The translations under genes and the position numbers were made by a program. A stretch of 64,000 nucleotides of DNA from Sporopachydermia quercuum (Eukaryota; Ascomycota; Sporopachydermiomycetes; Sporopachydermiales; Sporopachydermiaceae). This document shows positions 20,863 through 32,549 of this stretch, piece after piece; within the stretch, counting starts at the first letter, position 1, and every line of letters begins with the position of its first letter. The notes under the pieces are model-generated. The model was not told where the DNA came from, ran no database searches, and worked only from the letters and a program-made list of their open reading frames with translations. The stretch is from NCBI GenBank assembly GCA_001599295.1, contig BCGN01000008.1, forward strand, positions 1,178,001 through 1,242,000, written 5' to 3'.

Positions 20863-23618
20863 TTTGGTTCAAGTTCTTTCTATTGTCGATTTTTGTCACA
20901 ACTGAACTTATATTATTAGCAATAGTTGCTGCTAGATATTATCGTTGCCAATATCAATATCAATTCGATTATTGATTGAAATACCATATAATCTTTCCTT
21001 TAATGCACATAAATGTTATCAATGTAACTGTTCTTCTATTGCCAATTTACTACACTAATCCTTTAGTACCTGTTCCCCTTGGCACTATCAATCAGTACTC
21101 TAATATTAAACACATACACCATGCAGATGTGATTAGTGTCTATCATTAAATCCGATCTCTGCTTTAACAGACACCAGAAAAACAGAAGAAAACAGAATCA
21201 ATTCACTTGTATATCTATTCTGATCACCACAAATAAATCAATCAATCACGAAACTCACTTGTAGCTTCAGCAGCACTGCCAAAATTATTCCATCAAAGGC
21301 TGCAACTTGCAAAATGGTACACTTGTTTTTTATTTTATTTCAGGGGATGAATGTGAATTTGTTTGTTGGACATGCGAGAAAACAATGCAACAGGAGAAAT
21401 TTTTATGCGGCTGAAGTTTATTATTGTACACAAGACTAGCCACAACCAGAAAGAAACTTCGTAGGCTCCACGCCACAAATATACTCCACGGTAGGCCCTG
21501 TAATTAGACGACAGGTGTAGTCTACGTTCGTGTCCTGGTGCTAGCCTAGTAACCAAAAGAGCGGGGGATATGTGAGATGCAGGAATATGAGTAGAAAGCA
21601 GTAAAAACAGAAGAATGAAAATAGTATTGTAGATGATCTAATGGCAAGTGAAGTTTATTGGGAGAACCAAACTATTTATATCAGAGAGGGGAAGAGAAAG
21701 TAGATGAATAGGTGAAAATTGTTGTGTCAAGTACATGTGAAGAAGTTTCGTAAATACTGAAAAAGGCAATTATCTTCTTTAGATGAAAGAGGGCGGAATA
21801 AGGTTTGAGTGTACTGCTTGCTGTATGTCAGTAGTGTTATCCCGACATGATGCATTGAAGTGCATTGAAGTGCATTGAAGTGCATTTTGGATGGATGATT
21901 TCAGGAATGGAGAAGATATATGAACTATGACGAAACTGTAATCATTGTTCGAAAATAGTGGTGATGGTCTATTGAGGCAATTATTACTAGTACCAAACCC
22001 AAACTAAAGACTGCCTAGAAGAAAGGAGGGAATGAATTAGCGAGTATGCGCAGTAGATGATAGTTGAATCAAGTTAGCCTTATCAAACAATCAAAGACTT
22101 TGATTATAACACACGGACCGATGAATATAATATAGAGCCTCACTTTTATCATGCACTGAATTGCGGGATTGGANGGAAGGAATTTATCTCTACCGCAACC
22201 GAGAAGATATCATGTATTTTGTTTTTCTCTCCTCATACGAGTTCATCTAGCATGTGAAAGACAATATGATTTGATATGCTGATAATTGCTATCCACTATT
22301 CTTTTTCAGGAATGAAACCAACCCATTCACAATCACCGAATCACTTCTTACTTTCCTAGCCAACAATCCGAGATCCGACAGGGCTATTCAATTCTCACCT
22401 TCGCTAAACAGTATAATCACATCAAGAATACATGTCTAGTGACTCATCTCATAACAGAGTCGATGTAGAAATGTTACATCCCAGGAGTCTGAAAATGATC
22501 GTAATTAGTCTGAATAGGCTCTCGGATGGAACATTTATCAATAAATAATCAACTACATAAGACCATACATGTTACTATCAATAACATTTTGAACCATAAG
22601 AAAGAATCAAATACCATTGTCCTTTCATTGCTTACAACGCACAAGGGCATTCTACTGATTTGCAAAACATAGTATTGAAGTACTACATTCAAGGACATTC
22701 TGCACAATTAAGTAATTGAACATACTGAAAAGAACACCCTTTTTGAATAAGGCTAAAGCTAAATTTGACATAAAAGAAAAGTTCATAAGCAAAACACTTC
22801 TTCTTTTGGATATAACAAATATTACAACCAAAAAAAGGCCCTTTATTATCATCCAACATACATGTCACTTTTGAATGATCTATCAAATGTATTAAAAATT
22901 TAAAATATTGTCAAGTTAAATAACATTATTTTTCATGTTTTCTTTCTTTTCTGAATGATAACATCAAAGCAGTAGGGCATTTCCTTCCACTCCGGTCAGA
23001 CTATTCCCGAGCTTAATCAAAACCTTAATTATCATCAGATTCGGTATAAACCTTATGTGTAATACGGAGAATCTCTGTTAAACAGAAGTTCATTTCGCTC
23101 TTTGGCAAGAGGGGAAAGCAGTTAGCACCTTAATAGAACATTACCTCAAGAGGAAATTAGAGCGGGGGTATCGATTTGTAAAATAACGCAGCTTCCCCCT
23201 CAGTTACCTGATTTGGTAATCCATACCACTATCCACACATTCTTATTTAGTCAAGTGTGGCTGTTATATAAAAAAANTTCGTGGCTCAGAGACTTGGTCT
23301 ATTTCCTCTCACTCACTACATCTCTGTATTAGGAAACTACGGGTATTACCTTTCATACAAACAGATGATCAAACCAAATCATTTATATAAAAGTTTTGCA
23401 TTTCATTAAATCATCTATCTTTTATTGTTATTGTCCGTGCTATTGTTATTATTATTACTATTACTCCTTCTTTTCCTTCTCAATAATCGTTTGTATACAT
23501 GCAATGATATTTTCATTCAAAACCCACCTAAACCATTTTCCGTTTTCTACTACGAAATTCCTTCTTTTTATCATGTCCTTTTTCATTACTGTTGTTTGTA
23601 TAACGCATATTTCATGCA
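20863..23618. other. Intergenic, 2.7 kb, upstream of the zinc-cluster gene
   Basis: No supported gene. It contains three and a half copies of a 10-bp tandem repeat at 21851-21886. Minus-strand frames of 65-73 codons at 21335-21556 and 22652-22886 start with TTG or are low-complexity. The length points to a large regulatory region. Confidence 0.55.
21851..21886. repeat. 10-bp tandem repeat, 3.5 copies
   Basis: The unit TGCATTGAAG is repeated three times exactly and ends in a partial copy (TGCATT). It lies about 1 kb upstream of the zinc-cluster gene start. Confidence 0.92.
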
Positions 23619-26540
23619 TTAATACTGATATTCATTATTAAAATATCCGTTATTCATATTCAAATTCATCTTTTGACAATTGATTCCCATATAATCATTA
23701 GTGTATCCTCCAAAATTTGATTCGGCAATCCCACCGTTATCGCTATTTGATTCATAATTATCTCCATATCCGAAATTTCGGCCATAGTTCTGTTGAGGGG
23801 GGAGCCCTGCCAACGTTCCATTAGCTTTATGATGCCCATGGTTATTCTGATTATGAGTATGATGATTATGACTATGATGATGCTGATGTTTATTGGCCAT
23901 TAGTTTTCCATTATTACCAGCCGTAGCACCGCTTCTTGATCCGAGTCCTAATTCTTCTAATAATCGTTTATATCCGTGTGGTAATCCATTTCCAAGTTCA
24001 TTTATTCCTATTTTGATTTGAGCCACAGCTGGAATCCGAACAGCATCTTCCAAATATGGCGTAGTTATGAGTTTATANAGAAATGTTGGTCCTTGGGATT
24101 TATCACGAAGGATTCTCTGCAGTAAGATTGTTGGTTGATTTTCTGGATTTCCGTCTAAATGAAATAAACATCGCAATATGCTGTCCCGAGCTTCTGATCC
24201 GTTCCGGTGGCTGATAAGCTTTAGAATTGTCAAGTTACCTAGTTTATGTGTACATAGGTAATCCAGATAAGGTTGCAACTGTGGAGCAAGCAATTGCGGA
24301 CGCAGTTCTAACGTGCAAGTATCTAAATACCAGGTTAGAAGTAAGGCTCCGTTCGGATCAGTAGCTAAATGTGTGGCATGCGAAACAATTACCGCGGCTA
24401 TTTCTGCTTGTTGAGTTTTGGTAGCATATGACGATTCCAAACAAGCCCGGATAGCCCGAGCACCGAACCGTCCCCGGGAAATCTCTATAAAATGAGCCAT
24501 GATGGTTTCAAAAAGGAAATCATTCCACGGCTGACCAAATTTCAAACATACTTGCAGAACATAATTTCCAAATTGATCATTGAAAAGTGGCACAGTGAAT
24601 TCCTTTAATGATTCAGCAATGAGCCACTTTTCTCTGCCACTCTGTGCCACACCTACTATTTTCTGGGCTGCCCAAGTTCCGTTTTTATGAATTCCGATTT
24701 GCCCCATATGTGGTGCAATATACTTGAGCATTACTGACTTTATCGTAGTTGACGCTCCATCGAAAAGCTTTTGAACTACAGTGTTTCCTATATAGTCACT
24801 AGCTAATTCAGCTATTTCATCTAACATCAAAATGGCAATTTCTTCCGTTTCTTCCTTTCCGATACTTCCCGCATCAAGTCGCTTCCGAACTTCTCTCAGG
24901 TAAGGAGCATCGAACACTTTAATTGTACTGACTTCACTAGCCGGAGGTATTTCTTTTGGTTTCGGAGTTCTCAAAGCACGGAAAACTGCTTTAGAAATAA
25001 CCAAGATTTCTTCGGAATTCAATCCAAATTCTGAGCTGATTTCGGTAATTTTAGGGCTAATTTCTTTTAAAGTTGGAGCGGTTGGAGGCACAGAAATAGG
25101 CACCAATTCTGCGGGTGCGGAAACAGGGATTTGTTGCGGTAACTGTGGTTGAGCGGAAGTGACAGGTTCTTCCCGAGACTTCGGTACAACTCGGGCAAAA
25201 GCTATAACCATGGGTTCCGTACTAGGGCTCAATTGGGTATGGGACAATGCTACTTTGGCCTGCATAGCGGCATCAATTGAATCAAAAGTAACCAAAGCAC
25301 AATCTCGGGACTGTACAATAATCAACTCTTTAACGTGTCCATACAATTGGAAAACCCCCGCCAAGGCTGCTGCTGATTTTCCGGGTGGAACTGGTCCAAA
25401 ACATAACGTTGTTTGTGGTCCCAAGGAAGGATCCGCTAATGATGTAACAAATGTAAGTCCAGAGTCCGTCAAATGGCTTTCTGGACGCTCCACAAACTGA
25501 TTCTTCGTGGATTGTACTGCTGACACTCCAACAGTTGCAGCACGTGGTCTATGAGCGTCATTAATATGACTGTGTCCCAAACCGGGAGGAATACTTCCGA
25601 TAGGTCCCATTTGAGATTGAGGTAGGAAACTACCATTTTGAGACGGTGGAGGAAGGTTTGTAGAAGCAGTGGAAGACATTTCAAAGTACCCTACAGGGGA
25701 CTCAATGGATTCGGCTAAAGTTGGTGGGGTAAGGATAGCTGGATGGTGCAAATACGAGGCATTAGCTAGAGCATTGTTTGTTGAATAAGATCTGACTCTA
25801 GTGCTAGAGGATACTTGGGTACCCATTTGTTGCCCTACTTGTGGCACCACTTGTTGACTTATTTGTGATCCGTTGCTAAGTCTCATTTTGGTTTGAAAAT
25901 CATTAGAGAGACCACCTAGACTTTCAGGGGAAGTCCATAAACCAGAGGTAGATCCGGACCCAGCACTTGGAACCAAAGCAGGCACAGAAATTGAGCCCAG
26001 AGAAGCTTCAGGAAGAGTATATAGACTTCCTGACCGAAGTCGAGACACCTGGGTGGCGGCAACATCGTGGTAATTCTCCAATAAGGTACCCGAAACACCA
26101 GAAGACCCACCGATGGGTGAATACAAATGACTGGCCGAAGAACTGGATGCGGAAGATGTAAACTGTTCCGAGTTACTTGAGTTTGAATAAGGAGTTGATC
26201 CAATAGATCCTAAAAAAGAAGGAGATGCCGAGACGGAGTTCGGATACAATTGGCTTTGCAACCCAGGTGTACTGAACCGAGACGGCAGAGTTCCAGCTCG
26301 AGTTCTTCGTTTTGGGTCCAATTCTGATCCAAGTCCCAGGGTTGGAATTCCTTGAAGACCGATTAACGGTGGAGTTGGTGATGGTTTATTAGAAAATGAG
26401 AACCGAGAGCAAGACGGATGAGACGGATCGGAAGAATGGGGAGCTAAAGCGGGTGAGCCGTTGAGACTNGAGTCTTGACGGATGTAAGAAGCATAATTGC
26501 TTGATAGTCCGTCATTATTTATATTTTCCATTGGCGTCAT
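23619..26540 (-). CDS. JSN1: PUF-family RNA-binding protein with RRM, Jsn1/Puf1-like
   Basis: 973 codons from ATG at 26540; an ATG three codons in is an alternative start. A long Ser/Gly/Pro-rich N-terminus is followed by an RRM at about 373-435 (LCFGPVPP as RNP2-like, DCALVTFDS as RNP1-like). Pumilio-type helical repeats run from about 570 to 830 (YIGNTVVQKLFD, NGTWAAQKIV, QFGNYVLQVCL, FGARAIRACL). An RRM ahead of atypical Puf repeats is the Jsn1/Puf1-Puf2 layout. Saccharomyces Puf1 and Puf2 bind mRNAs of membrane proteins, and Jsn1 links Arp2/3 to mitochondria. The last ~130 residues are His/Asn/Gly-rich with a dense histidine stretch. Two single N calls fall inside the gene. Choice between PUF1 and PUF2 is uncertain. 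Confidence 0.9.
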   Translation of the reverse strand: MTPMENINNDGLSSNYASYIRQDXSLNGSPALAPHSSDPSHPSCSRFSFSNKPSPTPPLIGLQGIPTLGLGSELDPKRRTRAGTLPSRFSTPGLQSQLYPNSVSASPSFLGSIGSTPYSNSSNSEQFTSSASSSSASHLYSPIGGSSGVSGTLLENYHDVAATQVSRLRSGSLYTLPEASLGSISVPALVPSAGSGSTSGLWTSPESLGGLSNDFQTKMRLSNGSQISQQVVPQVGQQMGTQVSSSTRVRSYSTNNALANASYLHHPAILTPPTLAESIESPVGYFEMSSTASTNLPPPSQNGSFLPQSQMGPIGSIPPGLGHSHINDAHRPRAATVGVSAVQSTKNQFVERPESHLTDSGLTFVTSLADPSLGPQTTLCFGPVPPGKSAAALAGVFQLYGHVKELIIVQSRDCALVTFDSIDAAMQAKVALSHTQLSPSTEPMVIAFARVVPKSREEPVTSAQPQLPQQIPVSAPAELVPISVPPTAPTLKEISPKITEISSEFGLNSEEILVISKAVFRALRTPKPKEIPPASEVSTIKVFDAPYLREVRKRLDAGSIGKEETEEIAILMLDEIAELASDYIGNTVVQKLFDGASTTIKSVMLKYIAPHMGQIGIHKNGTWAAQKIVGVAQSGREKWLIAESLKEFTVPLFNDQFGNYVLQVCLKFGQPWNDFLFETIMAHFIEISRGRFGARAIRACLESSYATKTQQAEIAAVIVSHATHLATDPNGALLLTWYLDTCTLELRPQLLAPQLQPYLDYLCTHKLGNLTILKLISHRNGSEARDSILRCLFHLDGNPENQPTILLQRILRDKSQGPTFXYKLITTPYLEDAVRIPAVAQIKIGINELGNGLPHGYKRLLEELGLGSRSGATAGNNGKLMANKHQHHHSHNHHTHNQNNHGHHKANGTLAGLPPQQNYGRNFGYGDNYESNSDNGGIAESNFGGYTNDYMGINCQKMNLNMNNGYFNNEYQY

Positions 26541-27233
26541 GCCACAAAATTGGTTCTCGGAGCTAATGTTTGCGAGTTGTGTTTGCGTCTATGTTTATTA
26601 CTTGGTTTGTCGATTGTGACCTGTGATGAAAGTTTGATCTTTCTTTGTAAGCTGAATGAGCAATTATAATTATGATTGAAAAAATGATTGAAATAAGCCA
26701 CAATTAATGATGAGTAAAGCTTCGAATCACGACTATCTTTTTATGCAACGCTACGTATGATTTAGTAATCCTGTTAGATTAATGAAAGTTGTCAAAGCGT
26801 ATACTAATTCTATTTCAAAAACTGTTTTTTTTTTCCTTCGTTTTCGAAAGAACGAGCACTTGTTCTAATTCCATACACTTATCATCCATTCACAAAATCG
26901 GATTTGTGGAGGAAAAGAACACAAATAGGCTTTATGAGGCAGTGGAAACTCAAAGGGGGTAGTCTGAGAGACTTTACTCAAGCTGATTTTAATGTGGGGA
27001 AATGGGACAAATCGTCAAAGTTTGGGTTTTTCCAACGATAGGGAGAGTTTTGGGACAATACAAGTAATCCATATGACGTAGCTGCTGTAGAAGATTAACC
27101 ACATGTTAGCTTGTTTAGAAGTTATACGTGTGGACAATTGATAGAAATGATTATTAATGATTTCAAATTTAATACATAATCTTTGGTTGTCTATAAGTCA
27201 CTCTGATGAGTTTCAAAGGGATTTGATTAATCG

Positions 27234-27263
27234 CCGGGATCCGATAGCATCCGAGTATCCCGG
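27234..27263. repeat. Short inverted repeat (7-bp arms, 16-nt loop)
   Basis: CCGGGAT at 27234-27240 is matched by ATCCCGG at 27257-27263. It is GC-rich in an AT-rich background. No run of T follows, so it is not a terminator. Confidence 0.6.
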
Positions 27264-28055
27264 ATCAACTGAAGGGCAGACAAGGTAATAACTTTATATC
27301 AATATTATACTTGTTCGAGAATTGTCCAGCATATAAAGATAAGAAGGTACAAGGGACCATGGGCGATATGGATGTATTAGAGAAAGGTTCATCAATAGAG
27401 AAGTNCGCAGTATTAATGCTTGAAAACCCATAATATAATAATAATCAATGATAGAAAAGAATTAGATCTATTGAGCACACCGTACCTATAATTTTCTTAT
27501 ACCCCCTTTTTATAGCGTAATCTGATATGTATGTAATTCATCTCTTCTTAACTAAGGGGGCTGTACTTTGAGATCTCGTCCCTCTTGTCCAAGTGTCCCA
27601 GAACACATGCACCTCAATAATGCTCACTCATTATAATCCGTACAGTTGAACAATTCCTAGGACAACCAAACATATCTGAGCATCCCTTACCTACAGACAC
27701 AAAATTCCAGTAAAAAGAGGCGCAGAGAAGAGAGGAATGAAGACTGGATGAGCAAACTTTGTATAACTTACTTTCATACGGATTGTCATGTATTTTGTCT
27801 TATAAATTCCAATTGACAGCACAAGCAGATGTGGGCAGTCTTGGCTTTGATTTGTGTAATATATACTGAGATGTAATTAAAACGAGTAGGAAAGCACATT
27901 TCTAAAGATAAATAAGAGGTAGGATTAGATGATCTGATAATGAGATATTCATTTCAAACCTATTATAAGAGCCAAAAGTTGACATACAAGTTGCATTGCG
28001 CGGAAACAAGCGGACCCTATTTGATCATGTGACATATATCAAGAGCAGTGAAGAC

Positions 28056-28063
28056 CACGTGAC
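28056..28063. promoter_or_regulatory. CACGTGAC (possible Cbf1 site)
   Basis: CACGTGAC in the long region upstream of JSN1, with a related CATGTGAC about 30 bp before it. Identified only by motif. Confidence 0.3.
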
Positions 28064-29240
28064 AAACATCTACTTACCTGTTTTCCTGTTGTGTCAGCCA
28101 AACGGAGCTCATTTCGGATGAACCGAGATTTTATCCGTTCAAATATAAACCTAAATTTTGTGTAACCGTTTCAGATATTAGCCAATAATCCAATCAGGAC
28201 TATCAGGTACTTGCCTTACTTGGTAAGTTGATTTGATACTGATCAATTAGATAGACCAACAGTCAATAGGTATGAAGTGCACAACCGGAGGACATCAGCC
28301 AGTTTTGAAGAAACCTAAGAACTTGTTATTACTCCTGTAAATTGTTTCATTCTCACCAGTCTCCAAACGCGAACTGCAATATCGATTTATTTAAATATTC
28401 ATAATCTGAAGTCATCCAAATCCAAATCCAAATTCAAGTCCACATATTTCATACTTAGTGTTCGTACTATTAGCGTAAACGTGGTCAAAATATAGATAAT
28501 GGTTCGAGAATTCTTAGCCTCAATGAATGATTAGGTAATTAATTTGGTTGTTCAAAATAATGAGTATTCTATTTTCAGTTATTTTTACTTATTTCTTATG
28601 AATTGTCGATGAATAGAAGAATTGATGAATTGAAAAAACAAGTTTGAATGATCCTGGACTCTGTAGTTTGTTCCGGTTTCTAATTTCTTTGATGCCATAA
28701 ATACCGCTGCTATATTTGTTCAGTGATTCTATTTGCTGGTACCAGTTTCAATACGGCAGAGTAATAGTAAACTCATGCTAGATTCGCACTAGATTTCATA
28801 GTAACGAAGTAATATAGTGATGCTAGTTCCCATAATCCTCTAATCTCATAATAATAAGCAGATAATGAACTGAATTATTGCTAGTAACTGATTGGTTCTT
28901 GATCGTGCTTTCTTTCGCTTTATTTATTGTATTTCCATCAATTGAACCAGATGAATTGAATTATTCGAACAGCATAGTAACTAAATAAATAGTTGATTGA
29001 AATTCCACACTAGTTGTTGCAATAAGAAGAAGAAAATAAAATACTCCTATGATAATAACGGTAACAGTAATACCTGTCATAGTAGTAACATCCTAAGAAT
29101 CATAGTTACTGCTACCATTCGAACAACTACCGAAATAAACTTAGCATAGTAAAACAATTATTCTAATAGCTAAATTATCAGACTTACTTTTAAAGCACGG
29201 TGTTTTCAATTCAATCCATTTCCCATTCTTTCATATCTTC

Positions 29241-30250
29241 TCATAGAAATGTCCTTGATAGAGTAATTCCAGTTGCTATATTATGAACTCTGCCATCAAT
29301 TGCATATCCTTCTTTCAGCAAAATTTCTATTGTTTCTGGTAAAGATTTCAATGAAGCTATAATAAAAATGGGGTTGTTAGTATATTATTTCCGGTTTGAA
29401 AGAAGAATTAATAGAGTAACTGGTAGTATTACTGGTAGTATAACTGGTAGTATAACTGGAAGTAAGCTAAGAAAAAGGTTGAACACCTGAAAAGATAGTA
29501 ATACATACTGGAAAACACTTCAATGAACTCTCCGTCTTCAAGCTCAGTATGTCGATTTTGGTTCCGAGAATCGGATAGATCAACATCCACAAAAACGTTT
29601 AATAAACTAGTGTTACAAAATCCCGGATCATTGAATGCTACTTCACCGCATTTCCGGACCGTTCCGATGAATCCTGTTTCCTCCCTGAGCTCTCTTATAG
29701 CACAATCAGCATAACTTTCGCCCGGTTCAAGCAATCCCGCCGGTATTTCAATGCATACTTTATTCACCGGAGGTCGGAATTGCTTTTGGAGAATGATTTT
29801 GGGTTCCGAAACTTCTTTAATTATAGCTATAATACCAACGGCTATTTATTGTTAGTAAATAAGTAAGATCTTTATTGGAACGAAATTTCGGAGGAAATGC
29901 CGATCTAGGCACAACTCAGATAAAATATTTGAGCTTTACTTACCATCAACAGAGCTTCCTTCTGTTCGGGTCTTCCGAGATCCGAATTCCCACCATCGGT
30001 CTCGTCCTGCAGGATCAATATATCGGATTCTTTCAATCTTAATCCATTTCGAGTCGGTACTTTCTAATGGTTCTGTTGCTACGACATATGCCTTTTGTAA
30101 ATCTGCTTTACTCATTTTGATATCCGAGAAAGTTTCTTCTGATTCTGAAGATGCCGCTTTGCTTCCGAACCCTCGGATAGCTGTTTTACGCAACCCTGCC
30201 ATATTAGTCCATCTCAGATGAGACAATATCCCGTTAGTGCTTCTGAACAT
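29241..30250 (-). CDS. YSA1: ADP-ribose pyrophosphatase, Nudix hydrolase Ysa1 (three exons)
   Basis: Exons 30250-29944, 29841-29509 and 29356-29241. Introns are 102 and 152 nt, with donors GTAAGT and GTATGT, branch TACTAAC in both and acceptors AATAG and TATAG. The spliced product is 251 residues (Saccharomyces Ysa1, 231) and aligns through KQFRPPVNKVCIEIPAGL. The Nudix box GLLEPGESYADCAIRELREETGF fits G-x5-E-x7-REUxEExGU. The enzyme splits ADP-ribose to AMP and ribose-5-phosphate. The frame opens further upstream only with TTG; the first ATG gives MFRSTNGILSHLRWTN, an Arg-rich, acid-free stretch like a mitochondrial presequence. A second ATG 21 codons on (MAGLRKT) could give a cytosolic form. 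It is divergent from KAE1 with 420 bp between. Intron 2 carries an 11-bp tandem repeat. Confidence 0.95.
29417..29464. repeat. 11-bp tandem repeat in YSA1 intron 2
   Basis: Four imperfect copies of a unit like ACTGGTAGTAT. The array lies within the intron near its 5' end, between the donor and the branch site. Confidence 0.85.
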
Positions 30251-30670
30251 ATCCAGTCTCTCCAAAAACGGCTACAATATTACCAAATAAAGCTCTGCTT
30301 CAAAAACAGTAGTATATGTGTTACTTGCCGATCATCAAAGCTTTCCCCACTTGTCCCTGGTGTCAAAAGAAGAACCAAAATGCATCATTGTGAAGTCATT
30401 ATTGAATGATTACATAATTTAATTTGAGTCGTAGAACTGGGTTAAACTTTTATGAAAGGAGACGTGAAATGAAAGTATATTTGAAATAAGTACTCTTTTT
30501 ACATCATTTCCGTTTAAGAGATTCCGGAATAAAATTTCTTCCGCTGATATNAGACATCATGCACAATTTCGGTTTCTTTTCTTCTTTAGAGAGAAATCTC
30601 GGAAAGTGTTGAGACTGAGAACCTTAAATCTTATAAATTTGCATTTTCTAATACGTTTAATTCACTCAAA
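30251..30670. promoter_or_regulatory. Bidirectional YSA1 / KAE1 upstream region
   Basis: 420 bp between divergent start codons, with no ORF of note. It must hold both promoters. No strong TATA box or known factor site stands out. Confidence 0.6.
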
Positions 30671-31906
30671 ATGCCGTCAGAAGTTGTGCAGCTTGACAAT
30701 TACAGCCGACTGGGCAGAAATTTCTATTTGGGATTAGGAATGGAAGGTTCGGCCAACAAACTCGGAATAGGTATTATTCTACATCCGAAGGGTCCGCTGG
30801 ATCCGAATAATCCCGAAGCTAGAGCTATTGTACTTTCAAACATCCGAGATACTTACGTTCCACCTGCTGGTGAAGGTTTCCTTCCTAGAGATACGGCCAG
30901 ACATCATCGGAATTGGGTAGTTAGAATTACCAAAAGAGCTTTAATACAGGCTGCAGAGACTCTCGGAAGTAGCCGCCCAGAATTTCAGAACCTTATTTGG
31001 GCTCCTGACGAACCTAATTTATTCGCAAATCCCAGCCCGATACTTGCTCCGAGCTCATTAGACTGCATATGTTTCACCCAAGGTCCCGGAATGGGTGCCC
31101 CACTTCAATCTGTGGTAATGGCGGCGCGGTGTCTTTCCTTAATGTGGAATTTACCCCTCGTTGGGGTTAACCACTGTGTGGGGCATATCGAAATGGGCAG
31201 GGAAATAACCAGAGCTGCAAACCCGGTGGTTCTATACGTATCTGGTGGTAATACTCAAGTTATAGCTTATTCCAAGAACCGATATCGGATATTTGGAGAA
31301 ACTCTTGACATTGCGGTCGGGAACTGTTTAGACCGTTTTGCCCGGACGTTAGGAATTCCGAATGATCCAAGTCCCGGATTTAATATTGAACAACTGGCTA
31401 AAAAGGGTAAGAAGTACTTGGAGTTGCCTTATACAGTTAAAGGCATGGATTTATCGATGTCGGGCATTTTAGCTTATATAGATGGAATAGCGTCGGCCAT
31501 ACTACCCAATTTGGGGTCCTGTCGGAAAAGTACGGTTCCAAATTTATCTGAAATCTCAGAACAATTCACACCGGAAGATCTTTGCTTTTCGTTACAAGAA
31601 ACCCTATTTGCTATGCTTGTTGAAATCACAGAAAGAGCCATGGCTCATGTTGATACAAACCAGGTGTTAATTGTCGGAGGTGTTGGATGCAACGAGCGGC
31701 TACAGGACATGATGGAGCTGATGGTTCGGGATCGGAATGGAAGTGTATTTGCTACCGATGAGAGGTTTTGTATTGATAATGGGTTAATGATAGCACATGC
31801 TGGGTTGCTAGGATATCGGACGGGATATCGGACCAAGATTCGGGATAGTGTTTGTACTCAGAAATTTCGGACAGATGAGGTTTATGTGAAATGGCGGAAT
31901 GATTAG
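30671..31906 (+). CDS. KAE1: tRNA t6A threonylcarbamoyltransferase, KEOPS subunit Kae1
   Basis: 411 codons from ATG at 30671. This is a full-length Kae1/TsaD-family ASKHA-fold protein. Metal-binding histidines are H168 and H172 in [12 protein letters not shown], and the third ligand is D369 in FCIDNG. The nucleotide-binding loop is YVSGGNTQV near residue 190. The eukaryotic GPGMGAPL segment is near 136. Kae1 moves the threonylcarbamoyl group onto A37 of ANN-decoding tRNAs within the KEOPS complex; the complex also affects telomeres and transcription. Arginine is often written CGG, especially near the 3' end, unlike MYG1 or CCT7. Confidence 0.97.
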   Translation: MPSEVVQLDNYSRLGRNFYLGLGMEGSANKLGIGIILHPKGPLDPNNPEARAIVLSNIRDTYVPPAGEGFLPRDTARHHRNWVVRITKRALIQAAETLGSSRPEFQNLIWAPDEPNLFANPSPILAPSSLDCICFTQGPGMGAPLQSVVMAARCLSLMWNLPLVGVNHCVGHIEMGREITRAANPVVLYVSGGNTQVIAYSKNRYRIFGETLDIAVGNCLDRFARTLGIPNDPSPGFNIEQLAKKGKKYLELPYTVKGMDLSMSGILAYIDGIASAILPNLGSCRKSTVPNLSEISEQFTPEDLCFSLQETLFAMLVEITERAMAHVDTNQVLIVGGVGCNERLQDMMELMVRDRNGSVFATDERFCIDNGLMIAHAGLLGYRTGYRTKIRDSVCTQKFRTDEVYVKWRND

Positions 31907-32549
31907 GTAGAAGATTGTGTCCGATTGCCGAACGGAGGGGATCCGACTGGATCCGATGGTAGCTAGTAGGAACAACTATATAGTGATTTTAAACTTTCGC
32001 GATACCGAAGAAGATAACGGATAGGAAAATTGTAATTTCACTACGTGTTCCGTTATTATAGGACAAATAGCGGAAATAATAACAAGAGATTGTCATAAGA
32101 CGGAAACCATATTAATGACTTATTCGGATTTTGGATTCTTCACATTAGGATCGCTACAACAATAAGAAATTAGATTTATTACGTTATGGATATATATTAA
32201 TGCTAAACTAATTCACACCATTTCTGCTTTCGTAGACAAGTAAGTCAAATTTGACTAAATCTTTCTGTTTGGTTTTCGATACGACCCAATAAGGGAGATT
32301 GTGCCTTTTCACTCAAAACTCAACCTACTTTTTCAGTATCGTTTCTTATATGTTGAGGCAACTTTGCTACCTTAACCGGAAACAGATTGAGTTACTTTTC
32401 ATCATATCTTAATCCTAATAATTTCCATAAGAAGAAATGTCTTCTATCATGATCACTCAGTTACCATTTCCAGTATAGAATGCTAAATCTTACTTCCCGG
32501 ATCAAATCTTAACAAACCCAAAATCCTCATCTTTTTCTTGAACTCTCAC
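31907..32549. other. Convergent intergenic, KAE1 and STE11 3' ends
   Basis: 643 bp without an ORF. The first ~250 bp are full of TCCG/CGGA words, like the flanking genes. Confidence 0.6.

Larger units (their letters stand above)
26541..29240. other. Intergenic, 2.7 kb, between the JSN1 start and the YSA1 end
   Basis: No supported ORF on either strand. It includes a hairpin at 27234-27263 and a CACGTGAC at 28056-28063. It is largely AT-rich and probably includes long regulatory sequence for JSN1. Confidence 0.55.

Noticed and set aside
22652-22886. Overlapping Cys-containing minus-strand frames
   Set aside because: The longer starts at a TTG. Cysteine spacing fits no zinc-binding motif and composition is AT-driven.
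27234-27263. Hairpin as a transcription terminator
   Set aside because: Yeast Pol II does not end at such hairpins, no T-run follows, and no gene ends here.
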